Shown here piece after piece: positions 42,487 through 51,235 of a stretch of DNA of 64,000 nt. A program made the translations under genes and the position numbers. Below the pieces are notes generated by a model, which was given only the letters and a program-made list of their open reading frames with translations, was not told the origin of the DNA and did not search any database. The stretch's first letter is position 1. Every line of letters starts with the position of its first letter. This DNA is from Oscillibacter faecalis_A (GTDB lineage: Bacteria > Bacillota > Clostridia > Oscillospirales > Oscillospiraceae): contig NZ_JARFXX010000003.1 of the NCBI RefSeq assembly GCF_029218125.1, positions 124,001-188,000 on the forward strand, written 5' to 3'.

Positions 42487-43220
42487 CAGTCACGCCTCCG
42501 ATTGTTGCTCCGTCCCAGAAAAATCAGGACATACCGCAAAAGCTGCAGGGCCGACATCAGCAGCGCCGCCACATAGGTTAGCGCCGCTGCCCACAGCACC
42601 TTCCGCGCACCGTTCAGCTCATCGTCATACAGAATCCCCTGCTCCTCCAGCGTGACCAGCGCGCGGTGAGAAGCGTTGAATTCCACCGGCAGCGTGATGA
42701 GCTGAAAAATCGTGGTCAGGGAAAACAGCACGATTCCAAACAAAAACAAAGGCTGAACATACAAAATCATACCCAGCAGCAGCAAAATGAACGAAAACTT
42801 GGAGCCAAGCTGCGTTGCGGGAATGATTGCTGTCCGCAGCTTCACCGGGCCGTACCCCACGGCGTACTGTACAGCGTGTCCCGCCTCGTGAGCCGCCACA
42901 CCCACTGCCGCGATGGTAGCGGAATTATAAACGTCCTGCGACAGGGAAATACTGTTATCCCGCGGGTCATAATGATCCGTCAGGCTTCCGGCGCATGGCC
43001 GGATAGAAACATTGTAAATCCCATGCGCCCGCAAAACCGCCTCCGCTGCCTGCGCGCCTGTGAGGTGCCGTTTATTGGCGATTGCGCTGTAGCGCTTGAA
43101 ATTGCCGCTGACCTGCGCCTGTGCCCAAATGGACAGAAGCAGAATGGGAATCAGCAAAATACAGTAGATATTGTTCGCTAAAAAATCACCGTAACCGCCG
43201 TAATAATAACCGTAAGGCAT
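42486..43220 (-). CDS. YugP-type zinc-dependent membrane metallopeptidase
   Basis: A 244-residue membrane protein with an N-terminal helix after a Tyr/Gly-rich start, HEAGH in AAHEAGHAVQYA as the zinc-binding motif, and three further hydrophobic helices. It belongs to the neutral zinc metallopeptidase (YugP) family; its substrates are unknown. The start at 43220 follows GGAGGAG; the in-frame TTG at 43232 is part of that site. Confidence 0.88.
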   Translation of the reverse strand: MPYGYYYGGYGDFLANNIYCILLIPILLLSIWAQAQVSGNFKRYSAIANKRHLTGAQAAEAVLRAHGIYNVSIRPCAGSLTDHYDPRDNSISLSQDVYNSATIAAVGVAAHEAGHAVQYAVGYGPVKLRTAIIPATQLGSKFSFILLLLGMILYVQPLFLFGIVLFSLTTIFQLITLPVEFNASHRALVTLEEQGILYDDELNGARKVLWAAALTYVAALLMSALQLLRYVLIFLGRSNNRRRD

Positions 43221-43232
43221 AGTCTCCTCCAA

Positions 43233-44144
43233 TCAGATTTTCATGGGATGACCCAGCAGATAGGCCGCCGCGCTCATACGTTTGCCGCTCTCCGCCTGAA
43301 GCTCGGTAATTACAAGGCTCCTCCCATCGCCGCAGGCAATCTCGATTCCCTTTTTCCCTGCGGAAAGCACAGTGCCGGGAGCCTGACTCGTTGCGCTGCC
43401 GGGGGCCGTTTTATAAATTTTAAACCACTGTCCGGCAATTTCCGCAGACGCACAGGGCCACGGAAGCAGTCCGCGCACCTGATCGCGCAGAACCCTTACC
43501 GGCTTGCTCCAATCCATAGGCGACAGCTCCCGGGACAGCATCGGCGCAAATGTGGCCTGTGTACCGTCCTGCGGTGTGCGGGGCGCCGTACCGGCAGCCA
43601 ACAGCGGCAACGTCTTCGACAGGGTCTCCGCGCCCAGCTCCGCCAGCCGCGCCCAAAGCTGCGGCAGGTCCTCCTCCGGGTCAATAGGCGTTTTTGCCGT
43701 ACAGATCACATCACCGGCGTCCAGTTCCTCCGCCATATACATAATGGAAACGCCGGTCTCGGCATCGCCGTTGAGCATGGCCCAGTTGATGGGCGCCGCG
43801 CCCCGATATTTCGGCAGCAGCGAGGCGTGCACATTGACGCAGCCAAGAGGCGGCACCGCCAGAATATCCGGGGGAAGAATGCGTCCATAGGCCACCACCA
43901 CAATCAGCTCCGGCGCCAGCGTTTTTACAAGCTCCAGCGCTGTTCCATCCCGCATTTTCACCGGTTGGTAAACATTCAGGCCGCATGACAGGGCATATTC
44001 CTTTACAGGCGAAAATGTGACCTTGTTTCGATTCCGCGGCTTGTCCGGCTGCGTGAATACGCCGCAGATATCGTGCCCGTCCTCCACCAGCCGTTTCAGC
44101 GATACGGCCGCGAAATCCGGCGTACCCATAAACAGGATTCGCAT
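43233..44144 (-). CDS. fmt: Methionyl-tRNA formyltransferase
   Basis: A 303-residue enzyme that formylates initiator Met-tRNA using 10-formyl-THF. The N-terminal FMGTPDFA, the catalytic Asn/His/Asp in NVHASLLPKYRGAAPI and the THF-binding loop are typical. It overlaps the def stop by one base, so formylation and deformylation genes are co-expressed. Confidence 0.96.
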   Translation of the reverse strand: MRILFMGTPDFAAVSLKRLVEDGHDICGVFTQPDKPRNRNKVTFSPVKEYALSCGLNVYQPVKMRDGTALELVKTLAPELIVVVAYGRILPPDILAVPPLGCVNVHASLLPKYRGAAPINWAMLNGDAETGVSIMYMAEELDAGDVICTAKTPIDPEEDLPQLWARLAELGAETLSKTLPLLAAGTAPRTPQDGTQATFAPMLSRELSPMDWSKPVRVLRDQVRGLLPWPCASAEIAGQWFKIYKTAPGSATSQAPGTVLSAGKKGIEIACGDGRSLVITELQAESGKRMSAAAYLLGHPMKI

Positions 44145-44635
44145 TATTCCTCATCCTCCAGATATTCCTTCAATTCCTCTTCTGTCAGGAAATGATCAAT
44201 GTGCTCAATAAAAAGATGTCCGTCCAGATGCTCGATCTCATGGCAGAACGCGCGGGCAGTCAGGCCCTCGGCCTCCGCCTCAAACCACGCACCGTCCCGG
44301 TCCTGTGCCCGAATACGTACCCGGTTGGGACGGGTCACGATACCCCACTTGCCGGGAACACTGAGGCACCCCTCCAGTCCGGTCTGCTCGCCGCTTTGCA
44401 CGATAATCTCCGGGTTGATCAGCTCCAGAAATTCCTCGCTCTCCTCGTCCAGCACCAGACATACCCGGCGCAGCACACCCACCTGAGGTGCCGCCAGCCC
44501 GGCTCCGTTGGCATCCGCCAATGTCTCCGCCATATCATCCAGCAGAATGTGCAGCCGCCGGTCAAATTTTTCCACCGGGCGGCACACCTTTGTCAGACAT
44601 TCATCGCCCTGTTCTATGATTTTCCGCAATGCCAT
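44144..44635 (-). CDS. def: Peptide deformylase
   Basis: A 163-residue metal enzyme removing N-terminal formyl groups from new proteins. All three motifs are present: GAGLAAPQVG, EGCLSVP (Cys ligand) and HEIEHLDG (two His and the catalytic Glu). The start at 44635 was chosen for AGGAGG; an in-frame ATG 8 codons earlier gives a less usual N-terminus. Confidence 0.96.
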   Translation of the reverse strand: MALRKIIEQGDECLTKVCRPVEKFDRRLHILLDDMAETLADANGAGLAAPQVGVLRRVCLVLDEESEEFLELINPEIIVQSGEQTGLEGCLSVPGKWGIVTRPNRVRIRAQDRDGAWFEAEAEGLTARAFCHEIEHLDGHLFIEHIDHFLTEEELKEYLEDEE

Positions 44636-44670
44636 GATTCGGCACCTCCTGTTTTTCATAACGGCAGGTC

Positions 44671-47130
44671 TCAGTCTGCCGCGTTATAGTCTACAAATAC
44701 GTGCAGTCCACGGTTTGCGCCGTCCTTGGCGAATGCCTTTTGCAGCCAAGCAAGCATTTCCCGTGTTGCTCTATCATTCCGCCCCACCAGCGTACAGCGA
44801 TAGCGGAAGCGGTTATTGACCTTTACCACCGGCGCGGGAGCGGGTCCCAGAACCTCCGGTTCTCCGCCTGACAGCTCCGGCCGCTGACACAACTGCCGCA
44901 GCGTGTCCCGAATTCCTGCGGCGGCGCGGAACACCCGGCTTTCCTCCATCCCTGAAACCGTAACGGTGAACAGCGCTGCAAAGGGCGGATAGCGCCGCAG
45001 GCGGCGCATCCGAATTTCGCCTGTGTAAAAGGCGTCATAGTCCTGCCGCGCCGCGCACTGAATTACATCGTTTTCCGGCGTGTAGGTCTGAATCACAGCC
45101 CGTCCCGCCTTATTTCCCCGGCCTGCCCGGCCCACTACCTGCGTCAGCAGACTGAATGTCCGCTCCGCCGCTCGGTAATTATCCACATATAGAGAAATAT
45201 CCGCCGAAAGCACGCCCACCAGTGTCACATTCTCAAAATCCAGTCCCTTTGCAACCATCTGCGTTCCAAGTAAAATCGGAACGCGCTCCTGTTCAAAGGT
45301 CCGTAAAATCGCCTCATGTCCGCCGGCCGTGGTATCTGCGTCCATCCGCAAAATCCCGGCTTCCGGGAACAGCTCCCGCAGTTCCTCCTCTACCTTCTGC
45401 GTACCGGCGCCAATATGCTTCATCCGCCCGCCGCATTCCGGACAGGTTTCCGTTTCCGGTTGCGAGTGGCCGCAGTAGTGGCACATCAAACGGCCATTGG
45501 CCGAGTGGTACGTCATGGCAACGCTGCACCGCGGACACTGCGGTACATAGCCGCATTCACCGCAAAGTAGGTAGCGGCTGTTGCCCCGGCGGTTTAAAAA
45601 CAGAATACTCTGCTCTCCGGCCGCCAGATTTTTTTCCAGCTCCAGCCGCAGCGGCTCACTGATCATACCGGGATTTCCGGCTCGAATCTCCTGCCGCATA
45701 TCCGCGATGCGGACCTCCGGCAAAGCGCCCTCGTTGTAGCGTCTGCGAAGCAGCGCCTTTTGGTAAATACCCCTCTCCGCCGCAAAAGCGGTTTCCACCG
45801 TGGGCGTAGCGGAGCCTAACACGAGAGCGGCGTTTTCCCGGGCGCAAAGATATTTTGCAATATCCCGGGCGTGGTAGCAGGGACTGTTTTCCGACTGGTA
45901 GCTCCCCTCCTGCTCCTCATCCATGATGATAAGGCCCGGATTTTTCAGGGGAGCAAAAATCGCGGAGCGTGTCCCCAAAACTACCTCGACCTCGCCACGG
46001 CGAATACGCTTCCATTGGTCATAGCGCTCCGTCATCCGCAAAGAGCTGTGAAGCATTACCACTTTATTGCCGAAGTAGGAGGTGAATTTTCGCATCATCT
46101 GAGGCGTCAGAACAATCTCCGGCACCAGAACAATAGCGGTCTTCCCCATTGCCAGTGTTTCCTGCACCAGCCGCAGATAAACCTCCGTTTTTCCGCTGCC
46201 CGTTACGCCCTGCAAAAGCGTCACAGACGGTTTCCCTGAGCGGATGCGCTTCCAAATATCGGAAAACGCCCGCTCCTGCTCCTCGTTGAGCCGGATGGGC
46301 TTTCCCGGCTCCACCTCACCCACCTCCGGCACGCGCAATTCCTCTTCCTCGGAAAATGCGATCAGCCCCGCTTTTTCCATGGCCTTCAGCGTCCGTTGGG
46401 ATGCGCCGGTATAGTAGCATATCTCGGCGGCGGCAGTCCGTCCGGCCGTTGCCAGCAGACAAACTACCTCGTACCGCGCGGGCGCGGCGCGGCGCTTCGG
46501 TTCCGTCAGCGCAAGGGCATCTGCCGCATCGACTGCCAACTCTACCATACGGTGAGACTTATCGGCAATTTTCCGCTTGGCGCCCATTTCGCAGATAAGA
46601 ATACCGGCCTTTTTCATAGCCTTCAGTGGCTTGTCTACCCGCTCCCCCAGCGCTTCCCGCAGAAGATTTATCTCGGCCCGCCCCTTGTTTTTCTCTAACT
46701 GGTCCAGCACCAGTCCGGCGTCCGGGATGCTCCGGCTCGCCTCCCATGCCGCGTCAAGGGGCATAGCCAGCGACCAGACCTCCCGAAAGCCATACCAGAG
46801 TCCGGCAGGAAGAATTGTCCGCACCGCTTCAAACATTGTGCAGAAATAGCGGCTCCGCATCCAGAGCGCCAAATCAATTCCGGCCCGGTCCAGCACCGGC
46901 GCCGCGTCAAGCACACTACGAAGCGCTTTAATCCCTGGCAGCTTCGGCCCGCTGCTCCGGGTCAGAATCAGTCCCTCGCTCTCCCGGTTTCCCCGGCCAA
47001 AGGGCACCATAACCCGCACACCGGGGGCCGCGCTCTCCGCAAGCGCCTCCGGGACCAGATAATCGTAGGGCTTATCAATGGAATAGGGCGCGGCGCTGAC
47101 CGCGACCTTTACAATGTCAGCAGTCTCCAT
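44671..47130 (-). CDS. priA: Primosomal protein N' (PriA helicase)
   Basis: An 819-residue replication-restart helicase. An N-terminal DNA-binding domain precedes the superfamily 2 helicase core: Walker A GVTGSGKTEVY, DEEQ box (IMDEEQEG) and SATP. A zinc-binding insert with paired cysteines (CGECGYVPQCPRC and CHYCGHSQPETETCPECGG) follows, then helicase motifs V and VI (VVGRAGRG). It is encoded between rpoZ and def. Confidence 0.96.
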   Translation of the reverse strand: METADIVKVAVSAAPYSIDKPYDYLVPEALAESAAPGVRVMVPFGRGNRESEGLILTRSSGPKLPGIKALRSVLDAAPVLDRAGIDLALWMRSRYFCTMFEAVRTILPAGLWYGFREVWSLAMPLDAAWEASRSIPDAGLVLDQLEKNKGRAEINLLREALGERVDKPLKAMKKAGILICEMGAKRKIADKSHRMVELAVDAADALALTEPKRRAAPARYEVVCLLATAGRTAAAEICYYTGASQRTLKAMEKAGLIAFSEEEELRVPEVGEVEPGKPIRLNEEQERAFSDIWKRIRSGKPSVTLLQGVTGSGKTEVYLRLVQETLAMGKTAIVLVPEIVLTPQMMRKFTSYFGNKVVMLHSSLRMTERYDQWKRIRRGEVEVVLGTRSAIFAPLKNPGLIIMDEEQEGSYQSENSPCYHARDIAKYLCARENAALVLGSATPTVETAFAAERGIYQKALLRRRYNEGALPEVRIADMRQEIRAGNPGMISEPLRLELEKNLAAGEQSILFLNRRGNSRYLLCGECGYVPQCPRCSVAMTYHSANGRLMCHYCGHSQPETETCPECGGRMKHIGAGTQKVEEELRELFPEAGILRMDADTTAGGHEAILRTFEQERVPILLGTQMVAKGLDFENVTLVGVLSADISLYVDNYRAAERTFSLLTQVVGRAGRGNKAGRAVIQTYTPENDVIQCAARQDYDAFYTGEIRMRRLRRYPPFAALFTVTVSGMEESRVFRAAAGIRDTLRQLCQRPELSGGEPEVLGPAPAPVVKVNNRFRYRCTLVGRNDRATREMLAWLQKAFAKDGANRGLHVFVDYNAAD

Positions 47131-47156
47131 GCCTCGCCCTCCCCCGATCAGCCTTT

Positions 47157-47375
47157 TCAGTTATCAACAGAGATCGTCAGATCCATGTCGCCGGCATCGA
47201 TCTTGCCGTCGGCAACCTCATGAATCGCCAGCGTCACGGGCTTTTCATCCAACTGAATACCGGCCTCATCGGCGTCATCGGCGATCTGGCGGGCGCGGCG
47301 CGCCACCACGTTGACCAGCATATAGCGATTGGGAACGTGACTGTTGAGCTTGCTCATAGCGGGATACAGCATCAT
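47157..47375 (-). CDS. rpoZ: RNA polymerase omega subunit
   Basis: A 72-residue protein of the omega family. VPNRYMLVNVVARRARQIAD carries the conserved RY.LV...A.RARQ core, with a short acidic C-terminus. It lies in the usual gmk-rpoZ-priA order of Firmicutes. Confidence 0.88.
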   Translation of the reverse strand: MMLYPAMSKLNSHVPNRYMLVNVVARRARQIADDADEAGIQLDEKPVTLAIHEVADGKIDAGDMDLTISVDN

Positions 47376-47431
47376 AATAATCTACTTCCTATCTGCCGCT
47401 GTGCGGCGTTTTTTTATCAGTCAAAGGAGTG

Positions 47432-48028
47432 TTATTCGCCTAAAATGGCCATTCGCTCCTTGGGCTTGCAGTGTTCGGCGGTGATAATGGCGTCCAGCTC
47501 CCGGACAGCCTCCTCTACCGTATCATTGATGACAAAGTAATCATAGGTGTTGGCAGTCTGAAACTCCACCTTTGCCCGAAGCAGACGCTTCTGAACCTTG
47601 TCGGGGTCATCGGTTCCCCGGTCCTTCAGGCGGCGCTCCAATTCCTTCCAGCTCGGCGGTGCGATAAAGATACGCACGGTATCCGGCCGCTTGCTGGTAA
47701 CCTGCAGGGCGCCCTGCACCTCGATATCCAAAATCACATCCCGGCCGTTTTCCATGGCCTGATCTACAAAGCGCTTGGGTGTGCCGTAAAAGTTGCCTAC
47801 ATACTCGGCATACTCCAAAAACTGATCCATGGCAATCCATTTGCGGAAGGAGTCCACATCCATAAAGTGATAGTGGATTCCGTCCAACTCCCCCGGCCGC
47901 GGTGAACGGGTCGTTGCGGACACGGAAAAATACAGGTCGGGCCGCTTTTCCAGCAGAGCCTTCAGTACCGTGCTCTTACCCACGCCGGAAGGGCCGGACA
48001 CAATGAATGTCTTCCCTTTTGTTGTCAT
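47432..48028 (-). CDS. gmk: Guanylate kinase
   Basis: A 198-residue enzyme phosphorylating GMP to GDP. P-loop GPSGVGKST, GMP-binding SVSATTRSPRPGE and the lid region with RL..R are present. The start overlaps the RemA stop by 4 bases (ATGA). Confidence 0.96.
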   Translation of the reverse strand: MTTKGKTFIVSGPSGVGKSTVLKALLEKRPDLYFSVSATTRSPRPGELDGIHYHFMDVDSFRKWIAMDQFLEYAEYVGNFYGTPKRFVDQAMENGRDVILDIEVQGALQVTSKRPDTVRIFIAPPSWKELERRLKDRGTDDPDKVQKRLLRAKVEFQTANTYDYFVINDTVEEAVRELDAIITAEHCKPKERMAILGE

Positions 48029-48267
48029 ACCTCTCCCTCTTGTTCCTTCGGGCTGAACCGCTCGGGCGGCAGCGCCGATAATATTACATGGTCGCTGTCC
48101 ATAATGAATATGGAAGCGGTCTTGCGCCCATAGGTCGCGTCAATGAGCATTCCGCGCTCCCGGCTCTCCTGCACCATCCGCTTGATGGGTGCCGAATCCG
48201 GACTGACAATGGCCACCAGCCGCTCCTGAGACACTAAATTTCCAAAGCCGATATTGATGAGTTTCAT
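48025..48267 (-). CDS. remA: RemA-like regulator (DUF370)
   Basis: An 80-residue protein of the RemA/DUF370 family (MKLINIGFGNLVSQERLVAI, then ATYGRKTASIFIMDSDHVIL). In Bacillus RemA is a DNA-binding activator of biofilm matrix and osmoprotection genes. The yicC-remA-gmk-rpoZ order is conserved widely in Clostridia, where its targets are not known. Confidence 0.9.
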   Translation of the reverse strand: MKLINIGFGNLVSQERLVAIVSPDSAPIKRMVQESRERGMLIDATYGRKTASIFIMDSDHVILSALPPERFSPKEQEGEV

Positions 48268-48270
48268 GGC

Positions 48271-49149
48271 TTACTCCACATTCTGGACCTGCTCGCGCAT
48301 CTTCTCCACCTCTGCCTTCAGTGCCACCACAACCTGTGCAATGGACACATCACAGCACTTGGAGCCAATGGTATTGGATTCCCGGTTCACCTCTTGAATA
48401 AGGAAATCCATTTTCCGGCCCATCGGCTCATCGGAGAGCAGCATAGTCCGAAGCTGGGCCACATGGCTGCGAAGACGCACCGTTTCCTCATCCACGGCAA
48501 CCTTGTCGGCATAGATAGCGGCCTCCTGCAAAATACGCTGCGGGTCAATGGCCGTGCTTTGCAGAACCTCCTCCATCCGGGCGGTCAGCTTTGCCCGGTA
48601 CTCAGCAACCGTTTCAGGGGAACGTTTTTCCACCTGACCGGTATAGGTCTCAATATAGCTCAGCCGGTTGCCGATATCCTCAGCCAGCTTCCGGCCCTCC
48701 ACGGCCCGCATTTCGTTATACGCCTTCAACGCTTCGTCCGCTACAGCGCACAGGTCCGCGGACACCGATTCCAGATCCTCGTCCTCCTTCGTCACCGTCA
48801 GGACGTCCGGGAACCGGGAAAGCTGCTCCGGCGTCACCTTGGACTCCGTGCCGCAGACCTCAGACAGCTCTGCCAGCGCAGCGGCATACTGGGCCGCCAG
48901 CTCCCGGTTCACCGTGACCTTGGCCACATCCGCCGCAGAGGCATCCACCGTAATGTACACATCCACCTTGCCCCGGGAAATTGCCCGCTGTACGCACTGC
49001 TTGACAGCGTCCTCCGCAAAGCTGTACATCCGGGGCATCTTCACGGTACAGTCCAGATAACGGTTGTTGACGGAGCGGACCTCCACAGTGATATCCCGCT
49101 TGTTCCGCACTTCTCTCGCCCGACCGTAGCCGGTCATGCTTTTGATCAT
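48271..49149 (-). CDS. YicC/YloC family endoribonuclease
   Basis: A 292-residue protein with the family signature at both ends: MIKSMTGYGRA at the start and the C-terminal QEVNRESNTIGSKC. YicC-type proteins are oligomeric endoribonucleases that help degrade small RNAs. The start at 49149 follows AGGAGG; the longer frame upstream is unlikely. It is 3 bases ahead of RemA. Confidence 0.92.
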   Translation of the reverse strand: MIKSMTGYGRAREVRNKRDITVEVRSVNNRYLDCTVKMPRMYSFAEDAVKQCVQRAISRGKVDVYITVDASAADVAKVTVNRELAAQYAAALAELSEVCGTESKVTPEQLSRFPDVLTVTKEDEDLESVSADLCAVADEALKAYNEMRAVEGRKLAEDIGNRLSYIETYTGQVEKRSPETVAEYRAKLTARMEEVLQSTAIDPQRILQEAAIYADKVAVDEETVRLRSHVAQLRTMLLSDEPMGRKMDFLIQEVNRESNTIGSKCCDVSIAQVVVALKAEVEKMREQVQNVE

Positions 49150-49241
49150 GCTGATTCCTCCTATTTTACGGGGAAACGCCTTCCGCAAACGGTCATTCTT
49201 CCCTGTCAGAGCACGTTTCCGCCGGTTTTACACGTTATTTA

Positions 49242-49871
49242 TCAGCAGTAGCAGCAGATTGGCACACTGCCGCTGCAAAGTGACCACAGGCAGCACATAG
49301 GCAGGCACAGATTACTGCCGCACAGGTCCGTCCCAAAAGTGGTTCCGCCTGGCGTGTAAGCCTGTCGGGGGCCGTTTTCCATGTAGTCCAATGCCTGACG
49401 GTACTCCGCGTTGCCCGGGTCCATCTGGCAGGCGGTCTGGTAATAGCGCTTTGCCTCGTCCATCCAGCCCCGGCGATAACAGACAGCACCCTTAAGGAAG
49501 TTCCACTCGGCGTTGTGGTCACTGTAATTTGCCAGCAGCACCTCTGCCCGGTTCAAATCGCCGAGCTGAATTGCGTAGCGCACCTGCTGCAAAACCGTGG
49601 CGCTGCCGGAATAGCTCTGTCCGCCGTACCCATAGCCGCCATAGCCGCTCTGCTGCGTGCTCCCGGCAGACCGTCCCCGCCCGCTGCGCTCCTTGGTGAT
49701 CTCCTCGTAGGCGGCGTTGATCTCCTTCATTTTCTCCTGTGCCAGATCCGCCAAGGGACTGTCATGGTAGTTATCGGGATGATATTTCCGGGCCAGATCC
49801 CGGTATGCCTTTTTGATCTCCTCATCGGTTGCGGTTCTGGATACGCCCAAAACCTGATATGGATCGTTCAT
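49242..49871 (-). CDS. J-domain protein with TPR-like region and Cys-rich tail
   Basis: A 209-residue protein. Residues 1-65 are a DnaJ J-domain with HPD at 31-33, which would stimulate a DnaK partner. A Gly/Tyr/Ser-rich linker and a TPR-like helical region (about 110-170, NRAEVLLANYSDHNAEWNFL) follow. The last 27 residues hold eight Cys, which suggests metal binding or membrane association through a hydrophobic Cys cluster. It overlaps the DUF5685 gene by 4 bases. Confidence 0.85.
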   Translation of the reverse strand: MNDPYQVLGVSRTATDEEIKKAYRDLARKYHPDNYHDSPLADLAQEKMKEINAAYEEITKERSGRGRSAGSTQQSGYGGYGYGGQSYSGSATVLQQVRYAIQLGDLNRAEVLLANYSDHNAEWNFLKGAVCYRRGWMDEAKRYYQTACQMDPGNAEYRQALDYMENGPRQAYTPGGTTFGTDLCGSNLCLPMCCLWSLCSGSVPICCYC

Positions 49872-50752
49872 TTAGCTTCCTCAATCTCTCTGATATTTTT
49901 CCGGTGGAATGTACCGTCCAGAACAGCCCGTCCCACCTGAAAGAGTCCCTGATAAAACGTGACCTGCAAAATCGGCGTCCATACGCCGAAATCCCACAGT
50001 TCAAAGGCCGCCGCCATCTGATGAATCGAATGGTCCAACGTCAGCGCAAATTCGCGGCGGCTCTCCGGCGTCCAAACGCCATCGGAGAGGCCATAGCGCA
50101 GGCTCACCGGATTGTAGCCGCCCTCGGCAATGTCCTTTTTCATGTCATCTGCGGCGTCAATGAGATAAACCCAGCGGCCAAGATGATATAAAAGCTGTTC
50201 CAATATTCGCCGCCGCACCGGGTCGGTCACCTCTCCCGCCGCGTGGGACAGCAGCACGGCAAAGCTGTCCGCCGCCCTGTCCATAGAGGGGTCATTCTCC
50301 TGCTCCAGCTCGCTCAAAATCCCAAGCTGCCGGCAAACGGCATCATCAAAGTCCGGCCGCAGCGCGGCAGCCTTTCGATAAGCGTGCTCCAAAAGCCCCG
50401 CCCCGGCCCGATACTTCAGGCCGGAGACCAAGCCGTGATCCGCAACTCCGTCCCGCAGCTGCCAATAGGCAAGAATCACGCTTTCATCCGCCGCCAGCTC
50501 CATGGCCGCGTCCGGTTCCAGATACGCCCGCTTTTTCAGTGGGCTTGTATAGCACCGGGCCTCGGAGCGTCGGCCCTCCTCCCCGGAGGACAGCAAAATG
50601 GCAAGGTAGGTAAAATCATAATTCAGGATGAACCGGGCCGCCTGCCCGTACCGCCGGGAGAGGGTATGGCAAAGTCCGCAGTACATCCGCCGGAACCGTT
50701 CCAGTTCCTCCTGCGGCAGCGCATTCACCGGCGGCCTTACATACCCGAACAT
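49868..50752 (-). CDS. DUF5685 family protein
   Basis: A 294-residue, mostly helical protein of the DUF5685 family, recognisable by MFGYVRP at the start and MYCGLCHTLSRRYGQAARF with its CxxCH. Function unknown. Pairing with a J-domain protein, with a 4-base overlap, is a repeated arrangement in Clostridia and suggests the two act together. Confidence 0.8.
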   Translation of the reverse strand: MFGYVRPPVNALPQEELERFRRMYCGLCHTLSRRYGQAARFILNYDFTYLAILLSSGEEGRRSEARCYTSPLKKRAYLEPDAAMELAADESVILAYWQLRDGVADHGLVSGLKYRAGAGLLEHAYRKAAALRPDFDDAVCRQLGILSELEQENDPSMDRAADSFAVLLSHAAGEVTDPVRRRILEQLLYHLGRWVYLIDAADDMKKDIAEGGYNPVSLRYGLSDGVWTPESRREFALTLDHSIHQMAAAFELWDFGVWTPILQVTFYQGLFQVGRAVLDGTFHRKNIREIEEAK

Positions 50753-51162
50753 TAAAATACCCGCACGATGGTAAAGGATAGGCCACCCCGGGCCTTCACC
50801 CGGCGATCATACCACACGGCCAGCAAAACACCCAGTACGGCGCCGGCAACAGCCACGGTATACTGCACAGCCACGCTGGGCGTCAGCGCCAGCGTGATAA
50901 GGTATCCGGCCAGAAACAGTACCACCGGGATGAGGTAAACAAAGCTGACGATCTTGAGCATTTTTTTCGTGTCGCTCTCCACCACCACCTTCTGTCCCGG
51001 CTGTGCCCCCACCGTGTTCAGCGCTTTCGCGTAAACGGAAACGCCGCTGACGCCGCAACCGGCGCACTCCTCGCAGTCATGGCCGCAGGCAGACTTCCGG
51101 GGCACGGAGATCTCCGCATGGGTATCGTCAAGGATTTTTTCTACTGTTGCAATTTGTGTCAT
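50752..51162 (-). CDS. RseC/MucC-like (SoxR-reducing system) membrane protein
   Basis: A 136-residue protein with an N-terminal Cys cluster (CGHDCEECAGCG) and two transmembrane helices (about 73-93 and 99-117), the layout of RseC family proteins linked to redox or electron transfer complexes. The start at 51162 is the first Met that gives the family N-terminus (TQIATVEKI). Its stop shares one base with the next gene's start. Confidence 0.8.
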   Translation of the reverse strand: MTQIATVEKILDDTHAEISVPRKSACGHDCEECAGCGVSGVSVYAKALNTVGAQPGQKVVVESDTKKMLKIVSFVYLIPVVLFLAGYLITLALTPSVAVQYTVAVAGAVLGVLLAVWYDRRVKARGGLSFTIVRVF

Positions 51163-51235
51163 GATATCGCTCCTAAATGATGCGCGCTCCGCTGCGGCAT
51201 ATTGCCTGTCCGAAGCGGCGGAATGAAACATTTTC

